Shown: positions 7,617 to 15,193, counted from the stretch's first letter. The stretch is 18,916 nucleotides of DNA from CAZYTO01 sp964650405 (GCA_964650405.1 CAZYTO010000086.1:1-18916), one strand, 5' to 3'. Notes: generated by a model from the sequence alone, not told the origin. Numbers and translations: made by a program.

Positions 7617-8555
7617 TCAGGCCGCCCTCTTGAATTCCTTCTTGCTGAGGTACTTCATCCCGGTGTCGCACATCACGGTCACAACCGTTGCGTCGGGTCC
7701 CAATTGCTTCGCCAGCCGCAGCGCGGCGATGACGTTGCCGCCGGTCGACGTTCCCGCGAAGAGCCCTTCGTCCCGCGCCAGCCGCAGGGCCATGGCAATG
7801 GCCTCTTCGGTCGAAACGTGCTCGATCTGATCGGCGATGCCGTCCTGCCAGAGCGGGACGACGAAGCCTGCGCCGACGCCGTCGATCTTGTGGGCTCCCG
7901 ATTTTCCGCCCGAGAGCACCGGCGACTCGGACGGCTCCACGGCCGCGACGCGGATGGCGGCATTGTGCCTGCGCAACCCCTCGGCGTTCCCGCGCAGGGA
8001 GGCTGCCGTGCCGACGCTCTGGACGAAGCCGTCGATCCGGCCGCCGGTCTGGCTCCAGATCTCATCCGCCATCCGGTGGTAGGCCGGGAGCTGGTCGCGG
8101 TTCTTCATCTGGTCGGTCCAGAAGCTGCCCGTCGACTCGGCGAGGGCGCGCGCCGCTTCGATCATGTCGCGGGTCAGCGTCTCCGTCATCCGTCCGCCCT
8201 CGCTGGGAATGATCTGCAGCCGCGCGCCGAGGAGGCGCATGTGGTCGAGCTTCTCCGCGGCGAAGGCGTCGGACGTGACGATGTGCAGGGGATAGCCCTT
8301 CACCGCGCAGACGAGCGAGAGCGACACGCCGGTGCTGCCGCCGGTGTACTCCACCACCGAGCCGCCCGGTTTCAGACGCCCGTCGGATTCCGCGGCTTCG
8401 ATCATGGCCAGGGCCATGCGGTCCTTCATGCTGCCGGTGGGGTTTTCGTTCTCCAGCTTCAACAGGATGCGCGCGCCGTTCACTGGCATGATGCGGCGCA
8501 GCGGCATCAGGGTGGTGTTGCCGATGCGTTCGAGGATGTTCTTTGATGTCGTCAT
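7617..8555 (-). CDS. Cysteine synthase-like PLP-dependent enzyme
   Basis: This 312-residue fold-type II PLP enzyme starts with the family opening ILERIGNTTLMPL. The internal aldimine lysine is K44 in NPTGSMKDR. The substrate loop is EYTGGSTGVSLS (69-80), where most O-acetylserine sulfhydrylases have TSGNTG. The phosphate-binding loop is GTSTGGN (268-274), and CDTGMKYLS (296-304) closes the domain. It probably makes or breaks cysteine-type C-S bonds in the cytoplasm, but the altered loop leaves the substrate open; I therefore give no symbol. The ATG at 8555 is chosen because the family homology begins about six residues later. The upstream in-frame extension would merely translate the heptamer array. 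The gene is divergent from an HxlR regulator. Confidence 0.88.
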   Translation of the reverse strand: MTTSKNILERIGNTTLMPLRRIMPVNGARILLKLENENPTGSMKDRMALAMIEAAESDGRLKPGGSVVEYTGGSTGVSLSLVCAVKGYPLHIVTSDAFAAEKLDHMRLLGARLQIIPSEGGRMTETLTRDMIEAARALAESTGSFWTDQMKNRDQLPAYHRMADEIWSQTGGRIDGFVQSVGTAASLRGNAEGLRRHNAAIRVAAVEPSESPVLSGGKSGAHKIDGVGAGFVVPLWQDGIADQIEHVSTEEAIAMALRLARDEGLFAGTSTGGNVIAALRLAKQLGPDATVVTVMCDTGMKYLSKKEFKRAA

Positions 8556-8597
8556 CTCGCTGGTCGCTGTTCGCTGTTCGCTGTTCGCTGATCGCTG
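8556..8597 (-). repeat. Six-unit heptamer array (CAGCGAN) ending at the PLP-enzyme start codon
   Basis: Read on the minus strand this is exactly 42 bp, six units of CAGCGAN (last base T, A, A, A, C, G), and the last unit is directly followed by the ATG at 8555. No Shine-Dalgarno intervenes. It is the most regular copy of the heptamer family in the window. Confidence 0.92.
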
Positions 8598-8681
8598 GCG
8601 AAGCGTAGCGTGCACGCTCGCGACTTGACGGTCCGGAATCCGTACCGCCGCGCGCGAAGGAATCCGCTACAGTCCGCAGGC

Positions 8682-9359
8682 GTGACGAGCTATGGCCAGT
8701 TCTGTTCGTTCGCACGGTCGCTCGAGCTTCTCGGTGAGCGCTGGACGCTCCTGGTCGTGCGGGAGCTTCTCAGCGGGAGCCGCCGCTTCAACGACATCCG
8801 CCGCGGCATCCCCCGCATCTCCCGGACCATGCTCTCGGCCCGCCTGCATGAGCTGACCGACGCGGGCGTCATCACCCGCACGGGCGGCGACACGGGCCCG
8901 GCGTACGAGCTGACCGATGCCGGCCGCGAGCTCGCCGCCGTCGTTCGCGAGCTTGGTAGCTGGGGCCAGCGCTGGCTCCCGCGGACGCTCTCTCGCGGAC
9001 AGCTCGATGCCGGCGCGCTGCTCTGGGACATGCACCGCCGCGTCCGGATGGACGAGCTGCCGGCCACCCCGATCGTGGCCCGCTTTCAACTCACCGGCGA
9101 CCGCGGACGCACGGCCGTCCGCTTCCTGCTGCTCCGCCGGAGTGAGGTCTCCGTCTGTTCCACCAACCCCGGCTTCCCCGAGGAGCTGCGGGTCACCGCC
9201 TCCCTGCGGACGCTGACCGCCTGGTGGCGCGGCGATCTGTCGCTGACGGAAGCGCGCGCCGAGGGGCTGCTGGTGGAGGGCAAGCGCGAATGGGTGCGCG
9301 CGTTTCCGCGCTGGTTCGAGCGGTACCTGTTCGCGGAAGTGGTGGCGGTGGGCGCATAG
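8682..9359 (+). CDS. HxlR-family winged-helix regulator with C-terminal SCP2-like domain
   Basis: From the GTG at 8682 the protein is 225 residues. Residues 4-100 are an HxlR-type winged helix: YGQFCSFARSLELLGERWTLLVVRELLSGSRRFNDI, then SRTMLSARLHELTDAGVI and YELTDAGRELA. Residues about 128-215 (ARFQLTGDRGRTAVRFLL through WWRGDLSLTEARAEGLLVEG) match an SCP2/sterol-carrier-like alpha-beta domain that could bind a lipid or other small hydrophobic ligand. HxlR proteins usually repress or activate neighbouring genes in response to reactive or aromatic compounds. The SCP2 domain suggests a built-in ligand sensor. The GTG start is preferred because family homology starts at once; a longer start at 8610 would add unrelated residues. 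The divergent PLP-enzyme gene 126 bp away is a candidate target. The stop codon TAG lies inside the target duplication of a MITE-like element. Confidence 0.88.
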   Translation: MTSYGQFCSFARSLELLGERWTLLVVRELLSGSRRFNDIRRGIPRISRTMLSARLHELTDAGVITRTGGDTGPAYELTDAGRELAAVVRELGSWGQRWLPRTLSRGQLDAGALLWDMHRRVRMDELPATPIVARFQLTGDRGRTAVRFLLLRRSEVSVCSTNPGFPEELRVTASLRTLTAWWRGDLSLTEARAEGLLVEGKREWVRAFPRWFERYLFAEVVAVGA

Positions 9360-9361
9360 CC

Positions 9362-9520
9362 GGCTTTGCACTTAAAGTCAGAAGTATCGGTCTCGAGCAA
9401 GGCTGAAAGGCTGGAAGGCTGGAAGGAAACCCCGCGCTGCCTTTGGCCCTTTCAGCCTTTCAGCCTTTCAGGCTTCCAGCCTTTGTGATCAGGCTCCAAA
9501 CCGACTTTAGGTGCAAAGCC
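9362..9520. mobile_element. 159-bp MITE-like element with 18-bp inverted ends and 9-bp target duplication
   Basis: The ends are 18-bp inverted repeats with one mismatch: GGCTTTGCACTTAAAGTC at 9362-9379 and GACTTTAGGTGCAAAGCC at 9503-9520. The element is flanked on both sides by the direct repeat CGCATAGCC (9353-9361 and 9521-9529; a tenth base also matches). Its core is two inverted arrays of an 8-bp unit: GGCTGAAA/GGCTGGAA on the left (about 9401-9427) and CCTTTCAG on the right (about 9448-9487). The whole element can therefore fold into one long hairpin. It has no coding capacity, so a transposase would have to act in trans. The insertion point is directly after the HxlR stop codon, which it duplicated without changing the protein. 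Confidence 0.85.
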
Positions 9521-9623
9521 CGCATAGCCGTTAATCGCCGTGGCTGGGTTGCGTAGTGCCTGCTCCTCGCTCCAGGGCGCCGGCGTCGGCTAAAACTCGG
9601 CTAAAACGGCGCTGCTCCCGTGA

Positions 9624-10064
9624 TCAAGCCGGACGAACGCGGGGGAGGATCAGGTAGGTGTAGATGATGCAGCCCACGCAGAAGTTGCAGACGCCGTCGA
9701 GAACATTGAACGCCGCCAGCGTCAGGGCGATGTAGCCGCTCGCGGCCGCGCTGAACGGCAAGGCAATGCCCGCTGCGGCGGCCATCAGAAACCCGACGCG
9801 CCACGCGAACACCTTCGGGGCCTTGTCCATCGGAACCGGGGCCATGCCCAGCACGCCGGTCATGCGATCGGCCAGCCAGGCGATCGGAGCCGTCTGCTTC
9901 GTGAATACGCGGACGACGTAGTCGAGAATGACGAACGCCATCACCGGCCACAAATGGCTCACGAAGAAGAGAGCGAGCAATGCTGCCGTCAGCGTCGCCC
10001 CGACCCGGCAGGCCCGTTTGTTCAGCCGTTCGGCGGAAACAGGGCAGACGATGTCGCGGAACAC
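9624..10064 (-). CDS. DUF4395 family membrane protein
   Basis: This 146-residue protein has four hydrophobic segments (about 22-36, 40-54, 87-104 and 108-123) and a further hydrophobic C-terminal stretch (about 127-140). The N-terminus carries CPVSAERLNKRACRV, with C7 and C19. The C-terminal part carries a Cys cluster CNFCVGC (126-132). This combination of a CPV-x-x-x-R-x-N motif with four helices is characteristic of DUF4395. The cysteines hint at redox or metal binding, but no function is established in this window. The start is a GTG at 10064 with no clear Shine-Dalgarno. It stands alone: the upstream neighbour is divergent, and on the other side it converges with the MITE-bearing region. 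Confidence 0.83.
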   Translation of the reverse strand: MFRDIVCPVSAERLNKRACRVGATLTAALLALFFVSHLWPVMAFVILDYVVRVFTKQTAPIAWLADRMTGVLGMAPVPMDKAPKVFAWRVGFLMAAAAGIALPFSAAASGYIALTLAAFNVLDGVCNFCVGCIIYTYLILPRVRPA

Positions 10065-10400
10065 GACGTGATTCTATCGTGCGGACGGCAGCGCCGCGGA
10101 GCAGGCGTCATCCTGAGCCCGAGCACAGCGGGGGCTGCACCTCAGAGAAGAGACGATCGGCGGGAGGACGGGTCACGCGGAGAAGCGAAGACGCGGAGGG
10201 TTGAGTTTCTTCTCCAGCGTCTCCTCGCCTCCGCGTGATGCTTCTTGCTTCTGAAACCCGCCTTGGCAGTGGGAGCTTCTTGGAAACGTGGAAGAGTGAG
10301 CTGCCATGTGGCACCGCCGCGGTCGTAGGGTAGGGATTTGCCTGCTGATGTACCTCCTTAAGTAACGGCAGCCCGGGAGCGCCGTCGAGGAGGGGTCATC
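10065..10400. other. Intergenic region with repeat debris and the oxidase gene's ribosome-binding site
   Basis: This 336-bp gap between divergent genes contains no plausible gene. Around 10108-10130 the string CATCCTGAGC followed by CGAGCACAGCG resembles a degraded copy of the widespread bacterial intergenic CATCCTGAGCGAAGCGAAGG-type repeat. At 10173-10238 lies a separate inverted repeat. GAGGAGGGG directly before 10401 is a strong ribosome-binding site for the galactose-oxidase-like gene. No confident promoter boxes were found. Confidence 0.5.
10173..10238. repeat. Imperfect inverted repeat (TCACGCGGAG...CTCCGCGTGA)
   Basis: A perfect 10-bp outer stem (10173-10182 with 10229-10238) encloses an imperfect inner stem of GAAGACGCGGAG-like sequence against CTCCAGCGTCTCC-like sequence. 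The layout is that of a dispersed intergenic hairpin repeat. There is no T-tract. Confidence 0.7.
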
Positions 10401-12707
10401 ATGGCTTCAGCATTCGTGCCGGCGGCGCGCCGGCTGGTTTGTGGTCTGGCGTTGTGCTTCGCGGCGTTCGCCGCGGGAGCGGGCGAAGACCCGACGCCCG
10501 GCTGCCGCCTGCCGCCGCACACGCCGACGACGGCACCCAAAGAGGTGGTCGGATCGTGGGAGACGGTCTTTCCGGCCGACGGGAGCGCGGCCATCCGGCA
10601 GGTCCTCGGCATGCAGACCGTCCACAACGTCATGCTGCCATCGGGCAAGGTGCTGATGGTCAGCGGCAGCAGTTGGCGCAACAAGGACCTCAAGCCGGAA
10701 GACTACTGGCCGCTCAATCCGGCCCCGACCTCGCCGAAGGGAGCCTTCAACCGCGACGACGATCCCTTTCTCAACAGCAAGCTCCCCGCGTACTACAAGA
10801 TCGTCAACAACGCCGCGGTCTACGATCCGGCCGACAACACCTTCTACCGCATTCCCCACCCGGTGCCGGTGGCCGATCCCAACGCGCCCGGCCACTTCGC
10901 GCCGGACGATCTCTTCTGCACGGGCCACCAGCACCTGCCCGACGGCAACGTCCTCTTCGTCGGCGGCACGCAGTACTACTCCCCATTCCGTACCGGAAAC
11001 AACTCGACGTGGATCTTCGACTGGAAAAAGGAGCTGACCATCCCCTGGCGCTCCGTCGACTGGCGCCGCATTCCGGACAAGGCCCACGACCCCTGGCTCT
11101 TCGCCGGCTTCATGGAGCGCGGCCGCTGGTACGCCAGCCTCCTGCCGCTGCTGGACGGACGCCTGGCCATCTTCAGCGGCTTCGTGGGCTTCGATCCCCC
11201 GAAGCATCCCGACATGTACCAGTTCGAGATCAACCACCTCGTCGAGTTCTTCGACCCGGCCAAATTCAGTCCCTCCGACCCCAGGGCGGCCTGGAAGTGG
11301 GTCGACGTCAAGAGCACGCCGAACAGCCCCTTCACGGTGCTCATCAATCCCAACTTCAAGCCCACGCCCGGCACCATGTCGTGCGAGCCTCCGGCCGTGA
11401 CGGCCCCTCAGTGCGTGGAGGACAACAAGTACGACGCCTTCAAGCTCTATCCCGAGAACTACCTCATGTCCGACGGGAAGATCCTCCTGACCCGCGAAGG
11501 CGACTGGGTGAGCCTGCGCACCTGTGACACCGCCTTCATGCGCCGGACGAAGAACACGTATTGGGCGCGAGTCGACGGAACGCGCGACAAGCCGGAACTG
11601 TCCTTCGAGCGCGGCCCCGACCGGCCGGAGGACGTCACCTCCTACGGCACGTCGCTCCTCGATCCGAACAGCGGCGAGGTCAGCATCCTCGGCGGGCAGC
11701 CGACGTCCCCGGGCGTGCTCTACCCGATCAACGCCGACGAGCCGTCGCATTTCGCCGGCGGCCGGGGCAGCCGCAAGATCGAGACCTTCCATCCGTCGGC
11801 CAACGCGCCGCACGGCGGGTCCTGGAACCTGGAGCGCAACTTCCTCGGCGACGATCCCGGCCAGGACCGGACGATGCACTACGCCATCGACCTGCCCACT
11901 CGCCAGGTCCTGATCATCAACGGCGGCAACTTCGACTTCTACGGCCCGGTTTTCGAGCCGATCCTTCTGACGCCCCTGTACGACGGCACCGGCCACTTCA
12001 CCCAGTACCGGCGGCAGCTCGTGGCGCCGGCGCTGGAGCCGCGCTACTACCACAACTCGGCCATGCTGCTGCCCGACGGCCGTATCTTCGTCTCGGGCGG
12101 GAACACGGCCCGGGCCACGTACATCACGCGCCCCATCCCGCCCGCCGATCCGAACCGCACCGGCCAGCCCAAGCCCGACCTCGACTCCGCGGACATCGAC
12201 CTCTACTTCTGGAACGACGGTCCCATGGCCAGGACACAGAAGGGCCTCCTGACCAACCCCACCGAGGACTGGGTGGCCGAGATGTACAGCCCTCCGTACC
12301 TCTTCATCGACGGCGACCGCCGTGCCGTCGTGCGTTCGCTGGAGCCGGCCTCCCCGGTGTCGTACCACTATCATGCAGACGTAGGCGGCAAGAGCGTCTA
12401 CCTGATCCACAGCGGCGACACTTTCCGCTTCTCGCTCGAGAACCTGCCGGAGCACTGCAGCGGCGCCGCCTCACTCGTCCTGATCAAGCTCCCCTCTGCC
12501 ACCCACGGCTGGGAGAACGGCCAGCACTTCGTCGAGCTGCCCTTCCACGACGTCACGCCGGACGGCAAGCAGATCGAGTTCCGCGTCCCCGACGCGAAGA
12601 AGGAGAACATCCCGCCCGCGTACTACATGCTCTTCTACGTCGACTGCGACGGAAAGCCCGCCGTGGCCAGGATGGTGCGCTTGGACAACGAGGCGAAGGA
12701 GCCGTAG
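10401..12707 (+). CDS. Secreted galactose-oxidase/glyoxal-oxidase-like radical-copper protein
   Basis: The 768-residue protein has a signal peptide (about 1-27), a seven-bladed Kelch-type propeller and a C-terminal early-set Ig-like domain (DUF1929, about 645-762). Residues that fit the Cys-Tyr copper-radical site of galactose oxidase and GlxA are present in order. They are C173 in LFCTGHQHLPDG (thioether Cys), Y244 in RWYASLLPLLDGR (radical Tyr), Y550-H551 in RYYHNSAMLLPDGR, and H702 in PSATHGWENGQHF. The enzyme would oxidise an alcohol or aldehyde with O2, giving H2O2, outside the cytoplasm; the substrate is unknown. The length exceeds the usual 630-690 because of inserts such as 265-345. 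GAGGAGGGG upstream fixes the ATG. The gene appears monocistronic. Family assignment is strong; residue equivalence is by eye. Confidence 0.88.
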   Translation: MASAFVPAARRLVCGLALCFAAFAAGAGEDPTPGCRLPPHTPTTAPKEVVGSWETVFPADGSAAIRQVLGMQTVHNVMLPSGKVLMVSGSSWRNKDLKPEDYWPLNPAPTSPKGAFNRDDDPFLNSKLPAYYKIVNNAAVYDPADNTFYRIPHPVPVADPNAPGHFAPDDLFCTGHQHLPDGNVLFVGGTQYYSPFRTGNNSTWIFDWKKELTIPWRSVDWRRIPDKAHDPWLFAGFMERGRWYASLLPLLDGRLAIFSGFVGFDPPKHPDMYQFEINHLVEFFDPAKFSPSDPRAAWKWVDVKSTPNSPFTVLINPNFKPTPGTMSCEPPAVTAPQCVEDNKYDAFKLYPENYLMSDGKILLTREGDWVSLRTCDTAFMRRTKNTYWARVDGTRDKPELSFERGPDRPEDVTSYGTSLLDPNSGEVSILGGQPTSPGVLYPINADEPSHFAGGRGSRKIETFHPSANAPHGGSWNLERNFLGDDPGQDRTMHYAIDLPTRQVLIINGGNFDFYGPVFEPILLTPLYDGTGHFTQYRRQLVAPALEPRYYHNSAMLLPDGRIFVSGGNTARATYITRPIPPADPNRTGQPKPDLDSADIDLYFWNDGPMARTQKGLLTNPTEDWVAEMYSPPYLFIDGDRRAVVRSLEPASPVSYHYHADVGGKSVYLIHSGDTFRFSLENLPEHCSGAASLVLIKLPSATHGWENGQHFVELPFHDVTPDGKQIEFRVPDAKKENIPPAYYMLFYVDCDGKPAVARMVRLDNEAKEP

Positions 12708-13010
12708 GGGGGGCCTTGACCTTGTTCTGGAGCCTCTCCTTGAGCCGCCTCCGCATCGTCGCCCACTTCGCCTTCGCGGAGACCGTTGGCCGCGCCGCAC
12801 CGCTTTCTCCTGCTCAGCCGGAGCGAAGCGCGTGACCATTTCTATTACTCCGAGGCTGTTAAGTAGATTTTTTCTTGGTTCGGGGCCGGCAGGCCCGCAA
12901 AACCGTCTTTGTGTCACTCTTACCTATAGAAAGGAACGTCGGTGCCGGCCATTTGAGATGCACGTTCACGTTCCCTGAACCGTGGACCAGAGGGTCCGAA
13001 AGGGGTAGTC
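12708..13010. other. Intergenic region, no gene recognised
   Basis: The first 130 bp are GC-rich and carry open frames on both strands without recognisable protein. From about 12840 the base composition becomes clearly AT-richer, and a short GGGCC/GGCCC hairpin lies near 12884-12897. A TATAGA-like -10 candidate at 12925 lacks a matching -35. A ribosome-binding site (AAAGGGG) precedes the ATG at 13011. I see no terminator for the oxidase gene. Confidence 0.45.
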
Positions 13011-13913
13011 ATGAGAATGCATGGTGCTCGAATAGTGGCTTCCGTAGGAGTCGTGCTTCTTTTCCTAGGTGCGGGCTCTCTCTTCGCACAAACTTGGATT
13101 CCCGAGGACTGTGAGCCCAAACGCCCTTGCGACGCCACTGACGATTGCTCCCTGAAGGTCGACAATCGAGACTGTTCTCTAAGAGTCGATACGCGAGACT
13201 GCAATCCGCACTGGGGCTGCGACAATCTCTTGACCAAGCCCGGTTGCGAGCTAGACAAAGTCCGTTTCAGGAATCAATGCGAGGCTGCAAAGGGCGCTCA
13301 GAACATAGCTTATGCAATCGAAAAGCAAGCATGCGAGGCGGCCAAGGCGCAGCAGAACGCGCAATACGCGATTGAAAAGGCGAACTGCGAGGCAGCTAAA
13401 GCGAGCAAGAAACTCGACTGTGAGCGGCTCAAGACTCAGGAGCGTGTAGGCTGCGAAGCCGGGTTGACTGGTCCTTTCAGCTGCAACACCGCAAAGGTGC
13501 TGGAGAAGCTCAGAGTCAACAAGCAGGCCAAGGTCAAGGCGGAATGGACCGGAGCGATAACGACTCCGATCTCCGTATGGTCGACACATTGGCGCCCGAC
13601 GGCGTGCGCTGCTTCGGGAGTCGGGAAAGTATATCAGACACCGCAACACTCAAGCGATGGTTTCTGGACGGTTGACGTGGAACTTCAGTCCTTTGAAATA
13701 GGCGGCGTACAAAAACCGGCTGGAACACGGTATATCCGTCTTGAGGTGAAGCCAAAGCTGTTCGGAGGCGGCCAAGCCCATGACTTCTTCGACCATAACT
13801 CACTGTCCACTGGTGAGGTAGTCAGGTTCCAAGGCCCCGTATACATCGACAAGGATGGGCCCTTCTTGGAGGTACATCCGGGAGATGTCTTCGAAAAAGT
13901 GTCAGGGCACTAG
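13011..13913 (+). CDS. Secreted Cys-patterned protein of unknown function
   Basis: The 300-residue protein has a signal peptide (about 1-27, cleavage after SLFAQ) and 14 later cysteines at 34, 40, 46, 55, 64, 70, 79, 90, 108, 126, 137, 148, 158 and 199. The first block (46-79) contains 9-residue repeats of the type RDCSLRVDT. The second block (90-148) is a helix-like stretch with repeats CEAAKGAQNIAYAIEK and CEAAKAQQNAQYAIEK at 18-residue then 11-residue Cys spacing, which puts the cysteines on one helix face. The C-terminal domain (about 180-298) is beta-rich with FQGPVYIDKDGPFLEVHP, reminiscent of an OB-like domain ending in an E-x-HP motif, but I do not recognise the family. Codons are visibly more AT-rich than in the neighbours, which suggests separate ancestry. 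A good ribosome-binding site supports the start. Confidence 0.8.
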   Translation: MRMHGARIVASVGVVLLFLGAGSLFAQTWIPEDCEPKRPCDATDDCSLKVDNRDCSLRVDTRDCNPHWGCDNLLTKPGCELDKVRFRNQCEAAKGAQNIAYAIEKQACEAAKAQQNAQYAIEKANCEAAKASKKLDCERLKTQERVGCEAGLTGPFSCNTAKVLEKLRVNKQAKVKAEWTGAITTPISVWSTHWRPTACAASGVGKVYQTPQHSSDGFWTVDVELQSFEIGGVQKPAGTRYIRLEVKPKLFGGGQAHDFFDHNSLSTGEVVRFQGPVYIDKDGPFLEVHPGDVFEKVSGH

Positions 13914-14106
13914 CAATTGCTGGGTGACGAGGACCTTCGACCCCACAGCGGGGAGTACGCGGAGAGGTGGGTAACGCCGTGAAAAGCCTATAAAATAGTC
14001 TGAGCCAGCCGGAGGAAGCTGCCGCTGGGCCGGCTTCCCATGATCTCCGGACGATGGCTACTCGAGGTGGTGTTTCCAGCAGGGCCAAGCGTCAAGACGG
14101 ACGGCC

Positions 14107-14436
14107 TCAGTGATTGACCGCGCGGCGTTTCGGGTTCGTGCAGCGATCGAGCAGGACCGACATGCTTCCCGAGCCGTAGTTGGCGATGGCCAGGTCGACT
14201 CGGCTGTTGTTCCTGAAGTCGCCGCTGGCGATCCCCCAGGGGGTCGTGCCCACTGCCTTGTAGATCGCGGACGCGAACGACCCGTCGCCCCTTGCCGAGG
14301 AGGAGGGAGACGTGCGCGCCGTGTACGTGCCGTCGTCGTTGCCAAGCAGGATGGCCAGAACCGTACGGAGGTAGGAGGGACACTGCGCCGGGGCCTGGAG
14401 CGCGAAAGCGGCCAGCTCGCGCCCTTCGCGCAGCGA
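14107..14436 (-). pseudogene. VCBS/FG-GAP repeat protein, C-terminal relic
   Basis: Only a C-terminal piece can be read, ending at the stop at 14107-14109. It contains the beta-propeller repeat phrases LAILLGNDDGTY and, after a shortened linker, GDGSFASAIYKAVGTTPWG, then IASGDFRNNSRVDLAIANYG and SVLLDRC. Intact repeats have a calcium loop like GDFNGDGKLDL; here the acidic residues are lost (FRNNSR). The frame runs upstream into a GC-rich dispersed repeat at 14437, and no signal peptide or start precedes the homology. It is best read as a fragment cut by, or decayed next to, that repeat. In life such proteins are secreted or cell-surface adhesin-like. Confidence 0.65.
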
Positions 14437-14567
14437 ATCTGGAGTGCGGCGGCCCGTGCCGCCGCTCTCTGCGAGTTTTCGCAGCGGTCCCGAGCTCAGA
14501 GCGGCGGCGTGGGCCGCCGCACTCCAGATCGCCGCTTCGCGGCGAACATCGCCGCTTCGCGGCGAAG
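14437..14567. repeat. GC-rich cruciform repeat plus tandem palindromic 20-mers
   Basis: Two 32-bp arms (14437-14468 and 14498-14529; outer end ATCTGGAGTGCGGCGGCC) are inverted copies with two mismatches, and each arm is itself palindromic. Between them lies a CTGCGA/TCGCAG hairpin. The right arm leads into two tandem 20-bp units (14528-14547, 14548-14567), each a CGCCGC-TTC-GCGGCG palindrome. A related copy is at 16736-16827. It looks like a dispersed structured intergenic repeat. Confidence 0.85.
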
Positions 14568-14642
14568 TCAACTTCCGTACTCAATTCAGCGCGTGGAGTA
14601 CTAACATTCCGCCGCCCCACACGGCTCGAGGAGTTGCCTGTC

Positions 14643-15095
14643 ATGTCTTCCGGAATGCAAGAGCAGCCGGCGCCGGACTTCGCCGGAACGTGGCGTCTGG
14701 TCTCCTACGAGGCGCACGACTCCGGCGGCGGACTGCAGTACCCGCTGGGTGAAGACGTCTCCGGTCAGCTCATCTACGACGCCGCGGGCAACATGTCCGC
14801 GCACGTGCTGAGGAACGACCGGCCGCGTTTCGCGGCGAACGACTCGGCGAAGGGAACGGATGCCGAGGTGCGCGCCGCCTTCGAGGGCCACACCTCGTAC
14901 TTCGGCACCTACACTGTCGACGGGGCGAAGCAGACGGTGACGCATCACGTCCGCGGCTCTTCGTACCCGAACTGGATCGGGACGGACCAGGTCCGTCACT
15001 TCGAGCTCGACGGCGCCCGTCTCTCCCTCTCCGCCCGTGTCGTCTTCAGGGGACAGACCCTGGAGTTCGTGCTGCACTGGGAATGGGTGGCGTGA
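14643..15095 (+). CDS. Lipocalin-like domain protein
   Basis: This 150-residue protein opens with FAGTWRLVSYEAHDSGGGLQ and continues YPLGEDVSGQLIYDAAGNMS then RNDRPRF. Those phrases mark the lipocalin-like family (PF13924 type), small beta-barrels thought to bind hydrophobic ligands. Later strands (FFGTYTVD-like, VTHHV, LSARVVFRGQTLEFVLHWEWV) complete the barrel. No signal peptide is seen, so it is likely cytoplasmic. The ATG at 14643 is preceded by GAGGAG at about 12 bp; the longer open frame upstream runs through a GC-rich repeat and is not coding. It converges with the next gene across a strong hairpin at 15194-15223. The ligand and pathway are unknown. Confidence 0.82.
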   Translation: MSSGMQEQPAPDFAGTWRLVSYEAHDSGGGLQYPLGEDVSGQLIYDAAGNMSAHVLRNDRPRFAANDSAKGTDAEVRAAFEGHTSYFGTYTVDGAKQTVTHHVRGSSYPNWIGTDQVRHFELDGARLSLSARVVFRGQTLEFVLHWEWVA

Positions 15096-15193
15096 GCATC
15101 GGTTGGCGAGATCCCCGGTGTCGCACGGGAGCTCGGGCACCCGAGGCGGGGCTGGCGTCCTCGGGCGCAGCGTCGTATCGTTTGAATGTCACG

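Noticed and set aside
5774..7633. Long plus-strand open frame overlapping the glycosyltransferase
   Set aside because: Arg/Ala/Pro-rich and lacking membrane segments; the frame from 5784 has coherent TM helices and GT-C motifs.
8556..8615. N-terminal extension of the PLP enzyme (MHATLRQRSANSEQ...)
   Set aside because: It only translates the heptamer array; homology starts near the ATG at 8555.
9402..9487. Rho-independent terminator of the HxlR gene
   Set aside because: Although hairpin-forming, it is the core of the inserted element and lacks a T-tract.
10407..12455. Long minus-strand open frame opposite the galactose-oxidase-like gene
   Set aside because: Antisense shadow without recognisable domains; the plus strand has signal peptide, propeller and catalytic residues.
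14292..14642. N-terminal extension of the lipocalin-like protein
   Set aside because: It runs through a palindromic GC-rich repeat and is Arg-rich; a Shine-Dalgarno supports the ATG at 14643.
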